A DNA stretch of 64,000 nucleotides. It comes from Clitoria ternatea. Taxonomy: Eukaryota; Streptophyta; Magnoliopsida; Fabales; Fabaceae. Under the pieces are notes generated by a model. The model was not told the origin of the DNA, searched no databases, and worked only from the letters and a program-made list of their open reading frames with translations. The stretch spans positions 120,857,001 through 120,921,000 of the forward strand of contig CM075673.1 in assembly GCA_037962975.1 (NCBI GenBank), written 5' to 3'. Below are positions 47,971 through 61,440 of the stretch, piece by piece (positions within the stretch are counted from its first letter, which is position 1; every line of letters begins with the position of its first letter). A program made the translations under genes and the position numbers.

Positions 47971-50900
47971 GTGGCACCCCTCAGTGTAAATTTTTCACGT
48001 TTTAAAATTCATCACCTTGCCTAAGAGACACCACAAATTAAAAGAAAATCATTTAACATCGTACCTCGGACCATTTAAAGACCTATCCCATATATGACGA
48101 TATGAGAATGTAGATGTTTTATAAAAATATTAACTTAGAGTAATCACTTACACAATCACCATGCAAGTTTATAGCGGAAACGTATATTGATTCAAAAACA
48201 AGAGTGGGTATGATGAATAATCCAAGGAAACATACATGAGAAGCAAGGAAACAATCCATGACTCAACACGCCTCAAGCAAGCATCAAAACTTGGATAAAT
48301 TGACAAATAGTACACCATGAATCGATTTGAGCCAATCATGAATCGATTCATACGAATTGGGAATTCAAAACATCAAAACAAAAGTCTATGAATCAATTCA
48401 AAGATTCGTGTGAATTGATTCATTTTGAATTGGAAATCAAACCCAACCAGGTAGTAAGCTATGAATCGATTCAAGGAATTACATGAATCGATTCAAGGGA
48501 TTCTGGAAAATACCACCACGGAAGTCAGTAGGTCATGAATTGATTCAAAGAAATTCATGAATTGATTCATGCAAATCCAGTAGCTCATGAATCGATTCAA
48601 GCTAAATCATGAATCGATTCATGATAGCAAACTGCTGTAGAATGTGGAAAATGCACTAAAAAGCTGTAATTTCCAACTTCCAACCATCTTAACTCTTTTA
48701 TATGAAATCCAATCACCACCAAATTTTGACACCACCTAATGTACACCATTTATGATGTGTAGCCACTAGCTGCACTCAAAAATTCCCAAAAACAAGAGAC
48801 TTACATGTAGAAACATGTTTGGCCCGTTTTAAAGCATTTTTGTGCAACTCAAGGGTCAATTCTTAATGGAATTAGCTCATTCCAGTTTCTACAAGTTCTA
48901 AATCATGCATGGGCATCATTGAAACTATTCCGTAGCATCCAAACCTCCTAAAACTCTATATGGCCCTATCAGTTCCTTAATTATGCATGAACATCATGAA
49001 CATAACCTTACATTTTAAATAGTTCATCCATCCATGGATTTCCATCAACATAAGCATCAACGCCATCAATTGGCTATAAAAATTTCATCATCAATATTCA
49101 TTCATCAATACAGCATTAAATCATAATATCATAATTAACATCAACTATTATTAAGGTCACAACCAAAAATTAGCCTTCCAAACACAAAAGGCCTAATTTT
49201 TACAAATGACCCCCAAAATGAATACCTAACATCATTCAATATTCATGTACAAAATAAGCATCTACATATATTATGTGGTTTACAAAAGATTGTTAGCCAA
49301 GGCTTACAAACTTTCCTTCTATATTTACCTTCACTATTGCTCAACCTCCAAAAAGGGTAGGATGTCCAACATACCTACATCAACCTTTAAAAATAGCAAC
49401 TAGGAGGTGAGTAACATATACCAAATGAATTAAAATCATACATTATGATGATACATATATACATGTGCACAAAATATATTCCTCAAAGGAAACGTATGAT
49501 CCTTTCATATATCATATTATTTCATTTCAACATAGCACATGTTTCAATCAACATATTTACAATATATGTATCAAATCATTGGCAAACTCATCAAGTACAA
49601 CCACACATTTAAAGTTAGTACCACATTTTCTTTCTCTTTGTCTATCAATCATCCTTCGCCACCATGGGCTACCAAACTCGGCATATCACTGGTTATATGC
49701 AAATGCTCTTATGGCTAATGCATATGCAAAAAAAGGAATCAGTTTCAAATCACAGATTCGACTATGGGAAACAATATCATATAATATGTGGGTCAAGCAT
49801 AGGTATGCTACTATGCCCCTACTGTAGTAGTAAATGTGTACACTTATCTCATTAATTGCATGCATAACATTACCCTTTTTACTGGTACCAAACCGCTATC
49901 GCCCATATGTAGCACTAGTCACCCCGTGACTTGCGGATCAACAACATGGCCTCACTTGCCAAAAGTGCTATGGGCCCCTCCCGAATATACATCGAGAGAG
50001 CTATGCCCCAGAGGGACACTGAGGTCACTTGCTCATCATAGAGCCGCCTACCCACCAGGCCCTCCATATAGGGTGCCTCACCCCTGAATTATGGACAGCT
50101 TCGTGATTCCAAGAATCACTAAGGAACAACAATAATTTCACTCGTGCACTGGGTCGCCCTCCTACTAGGCCCACCTATTGGAACACTTAACATTTCACAT
50201 AGACAGCGTATGATATGCCATTGATGCGAATGCCAATCAATGCATTTCTCACACCATGCATCCTAAAATACCACTCCACAATCAACAACTCACCACCATC
50301 ACTTAGTGAAATTCAATATCCTCATCATTCTTAACCATTACCAATTATCATTCGATTTCATTCATATCAATAGTTAGTGACAATCATTATTCATCAAATT
50401 ACATGTCATAGGATGTCCAACACAATTGCAATTAATTCAATCATGGTCTCAATGCCATTCACAAACAAGTCACATTACCATGAATCAAAGTCAACATCAT
50501 AATCATTATCCCAACAACATTTACCACATAATACAATTCATTCTAAATGCATTCCAATCACATAAACATCAAGTTATTTATCCAAGCCAAATTAGGATAA
50601 CACATTCATACATACACATCAATAATGGATGAAATCATACATTTAGGAATGTTACCCCCTCCTACCTCGAGAAGTAGAAATCACCGCGGTCCGAAGGTCC
50701 CACTTCATCAATGGGGTCGTTTCCTATATCACACAATGTACCATACAATTATTTTCTATCTAAACCACCAAGATTTAAATGTTCTTAATTAACTACTTGG
50801 TGTTTATAACACTTTAAACCTCAAGCCTCTTTTACTTCATTTAATCCACCACAACCACCATGGGTTTGGTGCTCATATTCATTTATTATGCATTTTAAGC

Positions 50901-51937
50901 TACACCCATTAATGAGTTCCCTCATTAATGGTTTCCAACCACCATTATTAATCATCTAACATTATCAATGGTCATCACTCATCATTAATAACCACCAACC
51001 ATCATCAATGGCCATTCCTCTTCATTAATAATATTCTCTAACATCATTAAACACACATTCCACTCACATTATACATTTCCCCCCAATTCCAAGGTTTAGG
51101 GTTTCATTAAAACCCAATAACCATCATTAATGTCTATCTTCTTCTATCATATTTATTGTCATTTTCGTGTACTATACAACACCTTCATAAAAGCTTGTAT
51201 TTATTACACCCTACCTTAGGGTTTCCAATATTAATGGCTTCCACCAACAATCCACATGCATTAAACACTCTCCTAACCACCATAACCCATAACTTAGGGC
51301 TTAAGCTTAATAAAAATGCTGAGGAACTTACCTCAAGCCAACAAAAGAATGAGCTTCAAGAGAGGGAGAGAAAGCACAAAAATGCAAGAGAAGAGAAGAG
51401 AGGTTCCAATCACAAGCTCCTCCTTCAAGCTTGGTAGAGAAATGAACATTGAGGGAGATGAGGTACACAACACACACTTGGTATTTTAGGAGGAAGAAGA
51501 AGATGAAGAGGAAGAGAAATATGAAAGGAGAAGAAAAAAGTGTTTTTGCCTTAGGGAGAAAGAGTGCAATGTGAGATGAAGAGAAAGAGAAGGGATTTTA
51601 GTATTTTATTTTAACCCTTCATTAAAGTTTCTCCATTTTATTACAAACGGGATCACCATTCGGGCTCAATACTTATCTAAAATTATTATGAAGGTATATT
51701 CGGATTCACAATAATAACAGCCCTGACCAACAGTACCCCAATCGGAGATACTTGGTCTGACACTCATATTTTAATTGGGTATCATTTTCAGCTCTTTAAG
51801 CCACAATAAATTATGAATACTCATAAAAATTCCCAATTTGATCATTTCTAAATTTTGGAACATTTGATAACTCATAAGTAATTATTTACTAATTATTCCT
51901 CTTAATTAATCACTTATATAAATTTTGGGATGTTACA
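47970..51937 (-). mobile_element. Solo LTR E2 nested in E1
   Basis: Plus-strand start TGTGGCACCCCTCAG and end TTTTGGGATGTTACA, flanked by AAAAA on both sides (47965-47969 and 51938-51942). Its body aligns with E1 (51943-55604), for example TACCTCGAGAAGTAG at 50665 with TACCTTAAGAGAAGTAA at 54317, so the two are sister LTRs. E2 has a TGAATCGATTCA array where E1 has CGCTTGAGCGAG motifs. Confidence 0.82.
48306..48630. repeat. ATGAATCGATTCAT palindrome array in E2
   Basis: About ten copies of the 12-14-base palindrome (A)TGAATCGATTCA(T), with variants TGAATTGATTCA and TGAATCAATTCA, spaced about 20-45 bases apart. Confidence 0.9.
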
Positions 51938-51942
51938 AAAAA

Positions 51943-52150
51943 CACAGAATCATTTTCAAGGATATGCGCTTGAGCGAGCTTCACTCGCTTAAGCGAAAAA
52001 CATCCGGAAGCATTTACACATATACTCCCTTGAGCAAGATTACGACAGAATCAATTCCTTTGGCCCTTGCTTGGGCAAAGCCAAGCTCGCTTGAGTGAAA
52101 TATGGCCAGAAACCATACATCTGATGCATAGCCATCTTGCTTGAGCCAGA
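51943..52150. repeat. CGCTTGAGCGAG palindrome array, E1 right part
   Basis: GCGCTTGAGCGAGCTTC, CTCGCTTAAGCGAAA and decayed copies follow E2 directly, continuing the array at 47645-47970. Confidence 0.85.
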
Positions 52151-55100
52151 TTATTAGTAAGTGCAATCTAACTTATACAACTCAACCTTCATGGTACCCA
52201 AAAATGCATTTTTCAAAGATTTGATCCCAACCATCATTTGGCACAATTTATACACTTAATTAAGACTAGTTCTAACAAATCCCAAACCATGATTCAAGCT
52301 CTAAATCAATCTATGCATAACTGACAATTTATGTGCATTTTGGTCCAACTAACCATGCCAATTTGCACGTAGGCCTATTTGGCCATAACTACACATACAC
52401 ACAAGTCATATACATTCATTGTGAGCTACGAATGACCTCTACTTAAGGTCTTAGCTATTCCATGGGAATATGGCCTATCCATTTCCCAGTAACCACACAT
52501 TTCAACATCTCAATTGCATATAAATATCCAACATACATTATAAATACTCATAATCCTTAAATGACATCATTCATTAAATAATATGGCATAAAGCCAATGT
52601 ACTACAATAGTCATCCATCAATGTCAAGGTCATAACCAAAAATTAGCCTTTCAACAATAAGAACTAATTTTCACATATAACCCATCAAAATAGACGTCAT
52701 ATCCATTCAGATGCATATCAAGCATATATCAACATCATATGCTATACAAAACAATTGCCGGCCAAGGCATTCCTATACCACTAATTTACCTTCTCCACCA
52801 AAACATATACACTTTCAAAGTAAATGCATCTCACCCCATGGATATCCTGCATCACAATGCTAAAACGAGACAACATGGGAGAGTGAGTTATACATTCCAA
52901 GTGATAAATGTGAATACATTTATGATTATGTGTATATGCATACAACGACATGTATACTTTGCATCAACAACATCAATTATCATCATTATCACATCATTTC
53001 ACAACATATATATTTATATATCATATTCGTTAACTATAATCCATAACAAAGTATATACATACACTCATTATTGCCCTTCATCATTTTGGGCTACCACAAC
53101 ATCATCACCACACATAAAGCCTTTCTTTGTATTCACATTTTATTTGTTGTCTTTAGGTTGTCTTTTACCCCTTTCGACCATCATCACAACTCATCCTCTT
53201 TTGGCATATCTCCATGCTATATGCAAATGCTCTTAGGCTAATGTACATACACAACAGAGTTAATATTAATCGTGGATCCGACTATGGGAATACAAAACAC
53301 CAATTTGTGGGTTCAAGCATGAAAACATAACCATGCCTCTACTGTAGTAGTAAAATGTGTACACTTATCTCATCATTTGCATGCATAATATCATATTTTA
53401 CTAGAACCAAACCGCATCACACATCTTGTAACACCAGTCATTTTCACCTTGACTGCGGTAAACAACATAAACATCATATTGGTGTTACGGGCTAACCATG
53501 AATCATACCATGGCAGCTGTGATCCAAAGGACCACCGAGAATACTTGTTCCTCAAAGAGCCACCCCTATAGGGTAAACCACATGCAGCTCCCTTAGCTAA
53601 GTATGGGCATCTTCGTGACTCCACTACTGAGCCACTAGGGTAACAACAATAATGCCCGTGCACAGAGCCACCCTCCTACTAGGCCAACCGGAGGAACCCC
53701 TAACATTCCCTTACCGGTAGCTATGCAATATGCCATGGATGCAATGCAAATGTAAATCAAATGCAAATCATATGCATTCTCACACTATGCATCTTATCAT
53801 GGAACTCATCAATCATCACCATCACCAATATCACCACACAATTCTTAGTGGATTTTATTATCATTGGTTATTGTCATTATTTCAAGTTTTTAATATGGCA
53901 TCCACAACATTTTCCATCAACACAATTTCATCATATACATACAAGTCTATACTTGCATCAACCACAATGGCATCACCATCATCAATAGCATTCATCAATC
54001 TTTCATCAACATTCAAGGTATGCTCAACACCCATATTCATACTCATTTAACATCAACAATCATTGTTCAATATTTATGGTGAACACAAATACATTCTAAA
54101 TATTTCAAGGCATAATATTTTCCAAACAACAACATCACCATAAAGCATACCATCAATATTTCAAATGCATGCATCGTATTGCCAAGCACAAATAACATCA
54201 CCATGTACAACATCTTAATTTATCAACACAACATAGGCAAGGCAAACATGTGCATTTTCATATACGATAATCAACCATTATTCATTTCATGCATTTAGAA
54301 TATAAAACTCCTCTCCTACCTTAAGAGAAGTAATCCAAGCAATTGGATGTTCCCACCTCATCGTTCGGAATAGATCCTACACCACACAATACACCATACC
54401 ATTACTTTCCATTCAACCACCAAGACTTACATGTTTTCAATTTTAGTACTTGATGTTTATAACATTTTCATTACCAACTACATTTCATTTCATTAATTTC
54501 ACCATAACTACCATGGGGTTAGTGTTCAAGTTCATTATTTAAGCATTTGTAGCTTCACCCATTAATGGGTTCATACACCAATGGCCATCAATCACCATTA
54601 ATGGCCATCCACCATCATTAATGACATCTACCATCATCAATAAATATTCTCCCAACATATTCAATGATACCCACACTCTTAATGTCATACATTTCCTCTC
54701 AAAAATCAATTCTCAAACTAATATTTAATGTTTTTCCCAATTTTTAGAGTTAGGGTTTCACCAAAAACCCAACAGCCATCATAAATGATCATCATTTCCC
54801 ACTATTAATCATGCCATTTTTGTGTACCACTATTAATGCACATAAAAGCTTGCATTTAATACACCCCACCTTAGGGTTTCCATATTTAATGCTCTCATTC
54901 AATACCCTCATGCATTTAAACACTCACTTAACAATCATAACCTAAAATCTAAGGTACAAGCCGATTCAAAATGGTGAGGAACTTACCTCAACCAATAAAC
55001 AACAATGAGCACCAAAGAATGAGAGGGGGAGCATGAAAATTGCAAGAGAGAAAGAGGGAGTTTCAAATCACCATAGTCTCCTTCAAGCTTGTAGAAAATG

Positions 55101-55604
55101 AAAATAGAGAGGAAGGGAAAGGGAAAGGAACACCACCACTTAGGGTTTTAGAGAGGAAGGAGATGAAGAGAAAATGAGAGTGTAGAGAAAAGAGAGTAAA
55201 TGCCTTAGAGGGAGAGGAAGCAACGTGAATGAGAGGAAAAAAAGAGTTTTTATGTTTTAATTTTAATCTCTCATTAATATTTTCCGTTTTATAATAAATA
55301 GGATCATTGTTTGGGCTCAATACTTTATTTAAAAAGTATTCCGAAGGTATATTTGGATTCATCATAATATTCTTAACAGCCCTAACCAATAGTACCTCAA
55401 TCAGAGATACTTGGTCTGACATCCATATTTTAATTGGGTATAATTTTAGCTTATTAAGCCTCAATAATTTATGAATATGAATACTCATAATAAATTCTAA
55501 TTTAATTATTTCTAAATTTTTAGGACATGAATTAATTCATATATAATTATTTACTATTTATTCCTCATAATTAATCATACTTTTATAAATTTTGGGATGT
55601 TATA

Positions 55605-57900
55605 GTCAAAAAGATCTAAATGTAATAGTTTAAGTGGTCTGGTAGTAGAAACAACATCCTTGTTTTTTAAAGAAGTTTTGAGTTGTTTTCCCTTTTAACA
55701 TGCTTCGCAGGGTTGGGTTCCATTGAATAAAATTCTAGGAAGTCCCATAATTAACCATTTTCTATTGATCTTTGAAATATGTTTCATGCTAACATGTTCA
55801 AGCTTCTTGTGTCAAATCCACTTCTCTTCAGACGAAGAGAAAAGACAAGTTACATTTTGACTGTCCAGTTCACCCAAATCAACCTTATAGAGGTTGTTAT
55901 GTCTATTGACTGAGAAAAAAGTAGTTCCATCATGATTGATGATTGTACACTTTTCTTTATCAACAGAAACTTTGTAACCATTGTCGTAAAATTGACTTAT
56001 GATCAGTAGGTTATGCTTCAGACCCTCAACAAAATAAATATTTTTAATTAATAGAGAAGGAATGTTACCAACTTTACCAATCCCAGTTATTCGACCAAAC
56101 TGATTTCCTCCAAAAGTAACTTTTCCACCTTCGAATTGTTCTAGGTTTAGGAACATAGACCTTTTGTCTGTCATGTGATGTGAGCACCCACTTTCCAAAT
56201 ACAATTGTTGCTTTGCTTTTGTCCTTAAGTACATCTAAAATAGGAATAATCATTGTCTTTGGTACCCATAACTTTTTGGGTTCTATAGGGTTAGTGTTCT
56301 TTTCATTTTTCCCTTTTCTCTTTAAGCAATCTTGAATCACATGACCATGCTTCTTGCAATAGTTGCATTTAGCATGCTTATGCTTAGATTGAGAAGATAA
56401 AGAGGATGAACTTTTTTCTTTGAAATCATTTCTTCAACATACCCTAGACCAGGTCTTTTGGAACTTCCTTTGGATTTACCCATAAGTTTGTATAAATTTT
56501 TCAGTTGCATTTACAAATCGGGCCAGTTCTGTAGTAAGCGTGCTTACTTCTTGTTGAAGAGACTTGATTTCTTTGTCTTGAGAAATACAACGATCATCTG
56601 AACTGTTTAGTTCAGTTTTTAAAAAATTATTTTCTTTTTGGAGCTTATGTATTTATTCAAGATACATGTTTTCTTTCTCATCAAGCTCCTTAAGAAGTTC
56701 TTGATCTGAATCCTTTTTCTTTAACTCGGATATTGTATCTTCATATGAAGAAATAGTTTCAGTTATTTCTTTTTCAACAGTTTATAGTTTTTCAAAAGAA
56801 TTGAAAAGTCTTTAGAAAGAGCTTCATAATTTTCTTTTCGTTCAGACTGATTTACCTCCTCTGGTTTAGACTCCTCTGAACTTACTTTAGATTTTAAATT
56901 TATTTTGGCCATAAGGCAAATCTGAGCAGACTCTATTTCTTCTTCAGACGTACTTGTGCTGGTTGAATCTTTATTATCTAGAGTGATGAGTCTTTTTTGC
57001 TTTTTAAAGAATTTCTTTTTCTCTCTTCTATCTTTTTTATCTTTATTCAGAAAAGGAAATTCTGCCTTTATGTGTCTTGGTTTTGTGTTGTTGAAACATT
57101 CTAAAACAAATCTATTAGTCTTAAACTTAAATTGACTTTTACCTTTAGGTTCATTTATGTTGAACCTTCCAACTCCACCTTTCTTTTTTTAGAAGTCTGT
57201 AAAATCTTTTAGTGACAAGCGCCAATTCTTCATCAGTGTCCTCTCCTTCATCAAATACAAGATTTGAGCTGGTTGATTCCTAAACTCTAGGGTCCTTACA
57301 CCTTCTGGAAGTCTCTTTAGACTTCAAGGCAATGTTCTTGGAAGATGAAGCCTTTGACACTTCCTTCTGGTTGAGCTTCAGCTCATGAACTCTTAAAACT
57401 TCAACAACTCCATCCAATACTGAGGTCCTTGGCTTCCTCCAATGTAGCACACTTGGCATCAAACCTTTCTGGTAAGCATCCCAAAAGTTTTACATTGATA
57501 TCTTTAATGGAATACATAAATCATAGGGCTTTGAGCTCATTGAGTAGAGTCTAAAATCTTCCAAACGTCTGGTCAACATACTCATGATCCTTTGTTCTGA
57601 AGTTATCATACTTCTTGGTCATAAGAATTTTCTTGGAACGCTTAACATTAGAGGTTCCTTCATAGTTGTGTTGAAGGGCATCCCAAATCTTCTTTGTAGT
57701 TTTATAGTTGTAAACCTTATTGTATTCATGAACTAACTTTCCTTTGTTATTTGTAGGAGCTGGTTCATCACCTCTTGTGCTTATTCCCCATAGAGCATAC
57801 TGTGTAGACTTGATGAACATTTCCATCCTGTTTTTCTAGTAAGAATAGTCTTCACCAAGGAAGGCAGGTGGTCTATTCAAAGAGGAACCTTTTGTAGTGA
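55605..57900 (-). pseudogene. Gag, protease and GAG-pre-integrase of element D
   Basis: Minus-strand blocks in order: gag UBN2-type domain (TKKIWDALQHNYEGTSNVK) at 57826-57551 and its continuation (LDGVVEVLRVHELKLNQ) to 57280; a coiled-coil, Lys/Glu-rich middle; a CCHC knuckle (CNYCKKHGHVIQDC) near 56370-56325; protease-like YLESGCSHHMT at 56210-56180 (family consensus LDSGCSRHMT); GAG-pre-integrase (NHDGTTFFSVNRHNNLYKV) near 55945-55890; and the integrase start LHLDLF at 55625-55608. Stops and frameshifts are scattered, and the Asp of the protease DSG is Glu here. Confidence 0.88.
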
Positions 57901-57969
57901 GCTGATCTATGAAGAGGCCATGCATCTTAATCCTTTTTACTTGAAAAAGTAATTAACCCGAAAGGACAA

Positions 57970-57981
57970 GCTCTGATACCA
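57970..57981 (-). promoter_or_regulatory. Primer-binding site of element D
   Basis: Minus-strand TGGTATCAGAGC, all 12 bases of the initiator-Met tRNA complement, six bases inside the 5' LTR. Confidence 0.92.
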
Positions 57982-57987
57982 ATTTTT

Positions 57988-59231
57988 TGTACAGATTTAG
58001 ACTTAGAAAGGGGGTTGAATAAGTCTAAAACCCTTTTTCAGAAAAACGTATGAACTCTTGAACAACTTAAGAAAGTGAATAGACTAGAGTAAGGATAGAG
58101 AATCACGCAAGGGATTTATACTGGTTCACTTCCAATATAGAAGCTACATCCAGTCCCTTTAGACTAGAAGAATTTTCACTATTGTAAAAAGCACCTTTAC
58201 AATAACAGCACCAGCTTAGTGCCTCAAGTATTCTTGACTTCAGCCACTTCTGGCTTATAACCCAAGTATTGTTTCAAAGAGCTACTCCTGGCTATAGAAT
58301 CCCAAGTATTCTTTCAAAAGCCTCTTCAGGCCACAAGTGTTTCCCATACTAACAGACTCTAGCAACACACCAGATCTTACAGAGAGTAGTGATAAAGAGT
58401 TTTGGTATTACAACAAATAACTCAGCGTACAGGAATATGAAGTGTTAAGACAGGTACACTGAGCTACAGACTACTATAAGTCAAGGTCTACTAGAAGTAG
58501 AACTAAAAAGAAGACTTAAGTAGTAAAATACAAGAACTTAGAAACTTTTTAAAAAAAGTCTTTCAGACTTTTGGTTTCTAATTAATATTAGAGAGAATTA
58601 AATGATAAGGGCAAAAAGTCTATCTTGAATTTGAAAGCTTCTTGTATTTATAGTCCTCCTTGAGATACTCGTTGGTTAAGCTTGGAGGTTGTTAATCTTC
58701 TCGAGGATCATACAATTAGTGGGTGCAAAGACATGCTTCAGAGATGATTCCTTAAATGGATTACCTTGATAGTCTTCTTAAAAAGATCCTTTTTTCTTAT
58801 CCACTTTGAGTAATCAGGTACAACTTCATAGCAGTTAACCTTAGGTTGTTTGTCTTGTACAGGTTCAGCTTTTGCTGACATAGTGGAATATGCAAGGTAG
58901 TTTTCTTGGTTCATGTGAGCAAGCTTTCAACTTCTCCGTTAATTTCCTTTTTAATGATATCTACAAATTTGATGAGTGAAAGTCCATGCAGCTCCTTATT
59001 TAGAAAGGAAAGATCCTTTTCGCATGTTGTACCATGAGCGAGAAGATATCATCTTGAGGTCTATAGCTTCAAAAAGACTTGATTTATTTGAAGCCTTTAG
59101 AGAGTGCAAAATCTTCTTAATAATAGCGAATTTGAGTTTTACGGACTCCCACTATTCTTTGCCATTAGAGTTCTATGAACTTCCTGTCATACTTGAACAG
59201 AATAGTTATAACAAACCAGACGTACAACTAA
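57988..59231 (-). repeat. 5' LTR of element D (outer end missing)
   Basis: Left boundary TGTACAGATTTAG next to the primer site. Homologous to 40921-41691 from 58540 onward; similarity stops at about GACGTACAA (59231), where the LTR of element F begins. A promoter box TATAAATA lies at about 58645-58652 (minus). Confidence 0.85.
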
Positions 59232-60477
59232 TTTCTTTACTTACATTCAACTCGAATGAACATTTTAATCAAGCATCCTAATTAAGCAAAGGGAGTCAAG
59301 ATCGTAAAATCTAGGAATCATTGAGCATACATAAGAACATCGTCTACATACATAATCTATTCTCATATTATGGAATTAAGCAAACCATAATAATTAAAAC
59401 TAATTATGAAAATATTCATTAAGCATGCATACTTCCTTAATCCATTTTAATGAAAATCTTATTCTATTCCATTTGTCTAATTAAATCGATTAAGCATACA
59501 AATTTAATTAAACAGAGTGGAATTCAAATAAGCAGAGTAAGATTATGAAGAAATCAACAATAATAAAAGAGTACTGTATTAAAAACAGAAACCTTAAAAT
59601 CATATTACAATAATCTCCAAGAAAATCAATCTAGGGGTTTTAGCCTCCATAATTAAAACAAATAAAAAATAAGAAAGATTGAACCCGGAAGAGAATTTCC
59701 TCGAGAGGCCTTATGCCTTTGTTGCTCCAAATTGAAGCTGAGAAGGAAGAAGTGAATATGTGAAGGTGTGAAGGTTGTGAAAGGCTTCAATTCTTCTTTC
59801 TTTTATAGGCGAGGGAAAGAAAATAGAAAGCGTAAATCATGGAAGAAGTGGATCCCTTTCGGCGTAGTGGATTCAAAAAACCCGTAATGTTATATCCACT
59901 TACGTAAATCTCGTATTGCTGTTTCCACACTAAATGAATTGACTAATAAAAGCATATGAATCGATTTATTTAGGCCACAACTGAATAATTTATACACATG
60001 AATCGATTCATCTATGATAGGAATCGATTCATGGCCTTAAATTTCAAATTCCTAGGTGTTCAAGGACGTGTGAATCGATTCAGGCCAGGGGGAATCGATT
60101 CATGCACTGATTTTTACAATTCCTGGGCCTTTTAAATGCATGAATCGATTCATGCTTCTCATGAATCGATTCATACAATATTATTGTGCATTTTTATGAT
60201 TTTTGGACACTTTCTTGATACGTAATCATTCGTGTCTTCTTCCTCTTGATCTTTGATCATAATTTTTCAATTTACAAGCTCAATCATTCACTATAAAATA
60301 AGAGAAATAAGGATTTCATTATTTCCATTAAAAATCAATCCTTAATTCATTTTAAAATTAAATATTAAATAAAGCTTAAATTATGAAAATGTGTTAAAAT
60401 GCAATATATTACACAATAAGTGGTGACTAATTATACACATTTAAAGGGAAGAATTAAGGATAAAACATGCATTATCA
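59232..60477 (-). repeat. 3' LTR of Athila-like element F
   Basis: Right boundary on the minus strand: TGATAATGCATG, preceded by the purine-rich GTGTAGGGGTATT. A CCTATAAAAG promoter box lies at 59811-59820 (minus), and a TGAATCGATTCA array at 59995-60175. Its left end abuts element D's LTR; no TG/CA terminus is clear there, so that end is approximate. The matching 5' LTR is outside the window. Confidence 0.65.
59930..60178. repeat. TGAATCGATTCA palindrome array in F
   Basis: About eight copies of (A)TGAATCGATTCA(T), usually in pairs separated by 10-20 bases, the same motif as at 48306-48630 in an unrelated LTR. Confidence 0.9.
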
Positions 60478-61440
60478 AATACCCCTACACTTACTCTTTT
60501 GCACTCCTAGGCAAAATCGAAATAAAAACTAATCTTTCAATTTATTAAAAACATTAGGTTGAAAAACAATAAACACACAGAACTAACATGTTCGTCATGA
60601 AATCTTAAGAATATACAAAGAAATAGGAGTTATTTAACATGTAGAATACAGAGCATCAAGATATGTATGAAAATCATCCAAACACTTAGGCATGTGAGAA
60701 TTAAATCAAACTAAAAAGAAAATCATAAGTGACAGAATGATTGAGCAATTAATTTAACAGGTAAACAGTGAAGTAAAACATTTGTTCAATCACATTTGGT
60801 CACAAGCATTCTCAGTGATTCTTTTTTTTTAATAAGTAAAACCAAGAGTTGCGACCCTTGTTAGCACACCCCCACACTTATTTGAATTGCCCATTTCTGA
60901 ATTGATTTTAGAGTTCCAAGATATTCCTTAAGTCATGGATATTTTTGGTTTTTCATCTAAGGCTTGTTTTGATCTACAACAAAGAAATGGTTAAATAGGC
61001 TCAAAGGGGCTAGCAAAGGATAATTTATTCATGGTAGGCTTATGTGGCTAGTGGCTCAATTGAACAAAATGCCTGTGTCATTTCAAATACATGTATATGA
61101 GTTTCATGTATCATCAAGAGATAAGACAAAGATTGGGATGTAAGTATTCAAGAATAAAGATGGTGTGAAGTGATCCATCAAATTTTAAGGCTCAAAAATC
61201 TCACAAGGCATAATTCTATCATATATGATCATCTCTCAATTATCATGTTATTCTCAGCATACCAAAAATGCCTGAGTTCAAATCATAACATATCATGAAG
61301 CTAATATCAAACATGAAATAAATTACTTATTACTCATGCATATCCTAAAAATTCCAATAAAACATGCCATTTTAAACAAAAATACACAGAAAAACTTTTA
61401 TTTTAAATTTTTTTGGCAAAAAAAACAATCACACATAAAA
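60478..61440 (-). other. Non-coding region between F pol and its 3' LTR
   Basis: AT-rich. Two CCCCCACACTTA phrases (60868 and 61470) resemble repeated purine tracts. Athila elements carry a long region here, sometimes with an env-like ORF; I see none. Confidence 0.5.

Larger units (their letters stand above)
47328..55604 (-). mobile_element. Solo chromovirus-type LTR E1 inserted in D integrase
   Basis: Plus-strand ends are TGTCACGCCCCGATTTCCC at 47328 and AAATTTTGGGATGTTATA at 55604, so on the minus strand it starts T(G)TAACATCCC, typical of Tekay LTRs. Removing E1 rejoins the D integrase (LHLDLF on one side, SLAGKRYG on the other). Flanks GTATG and GTCAA are at most a decayed duplication. 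E1 is itself split by E2, leaving 47328-47969 and 51943-55604 (about 4.3 kb). It carries the CGCTTGAGCGAG-type palindromes. Confidence 0.8.
40921..59231 (-). mobile_element. SIRE/Maximus-like Ty1/copia element D
   Basis: Long copia element on the minus strand. Order from the right: 5' LTR (57988-59231, outer end missing), initiator-Met primer site, gag, protease/GAG-pre-integrase, integrase (split by LTRs E1/E2), RT, RNase H, an additional ORF region, purine tract, 3' LTR (40921-41691, outer end missing). The extra region between pol and the 3' LTR and the pol sequence itself are characteristic of the SIRE1/Maximus lineage. Many stops and frameshifts show it is inactive. Confidence 0.88.

Noticed and set aside
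53391..53663. 90-residue minus-strand ORF in E1
   Set aside because: It lies in an LTR with no domain, and a corresponding frame is not kept in sister LTR E2.
58976..59281. 101-residue plus-strand ORF
   Set aside because: It runs antisense through the element D LTR into F and is broken in the other LTR copy (about 41340-41640).
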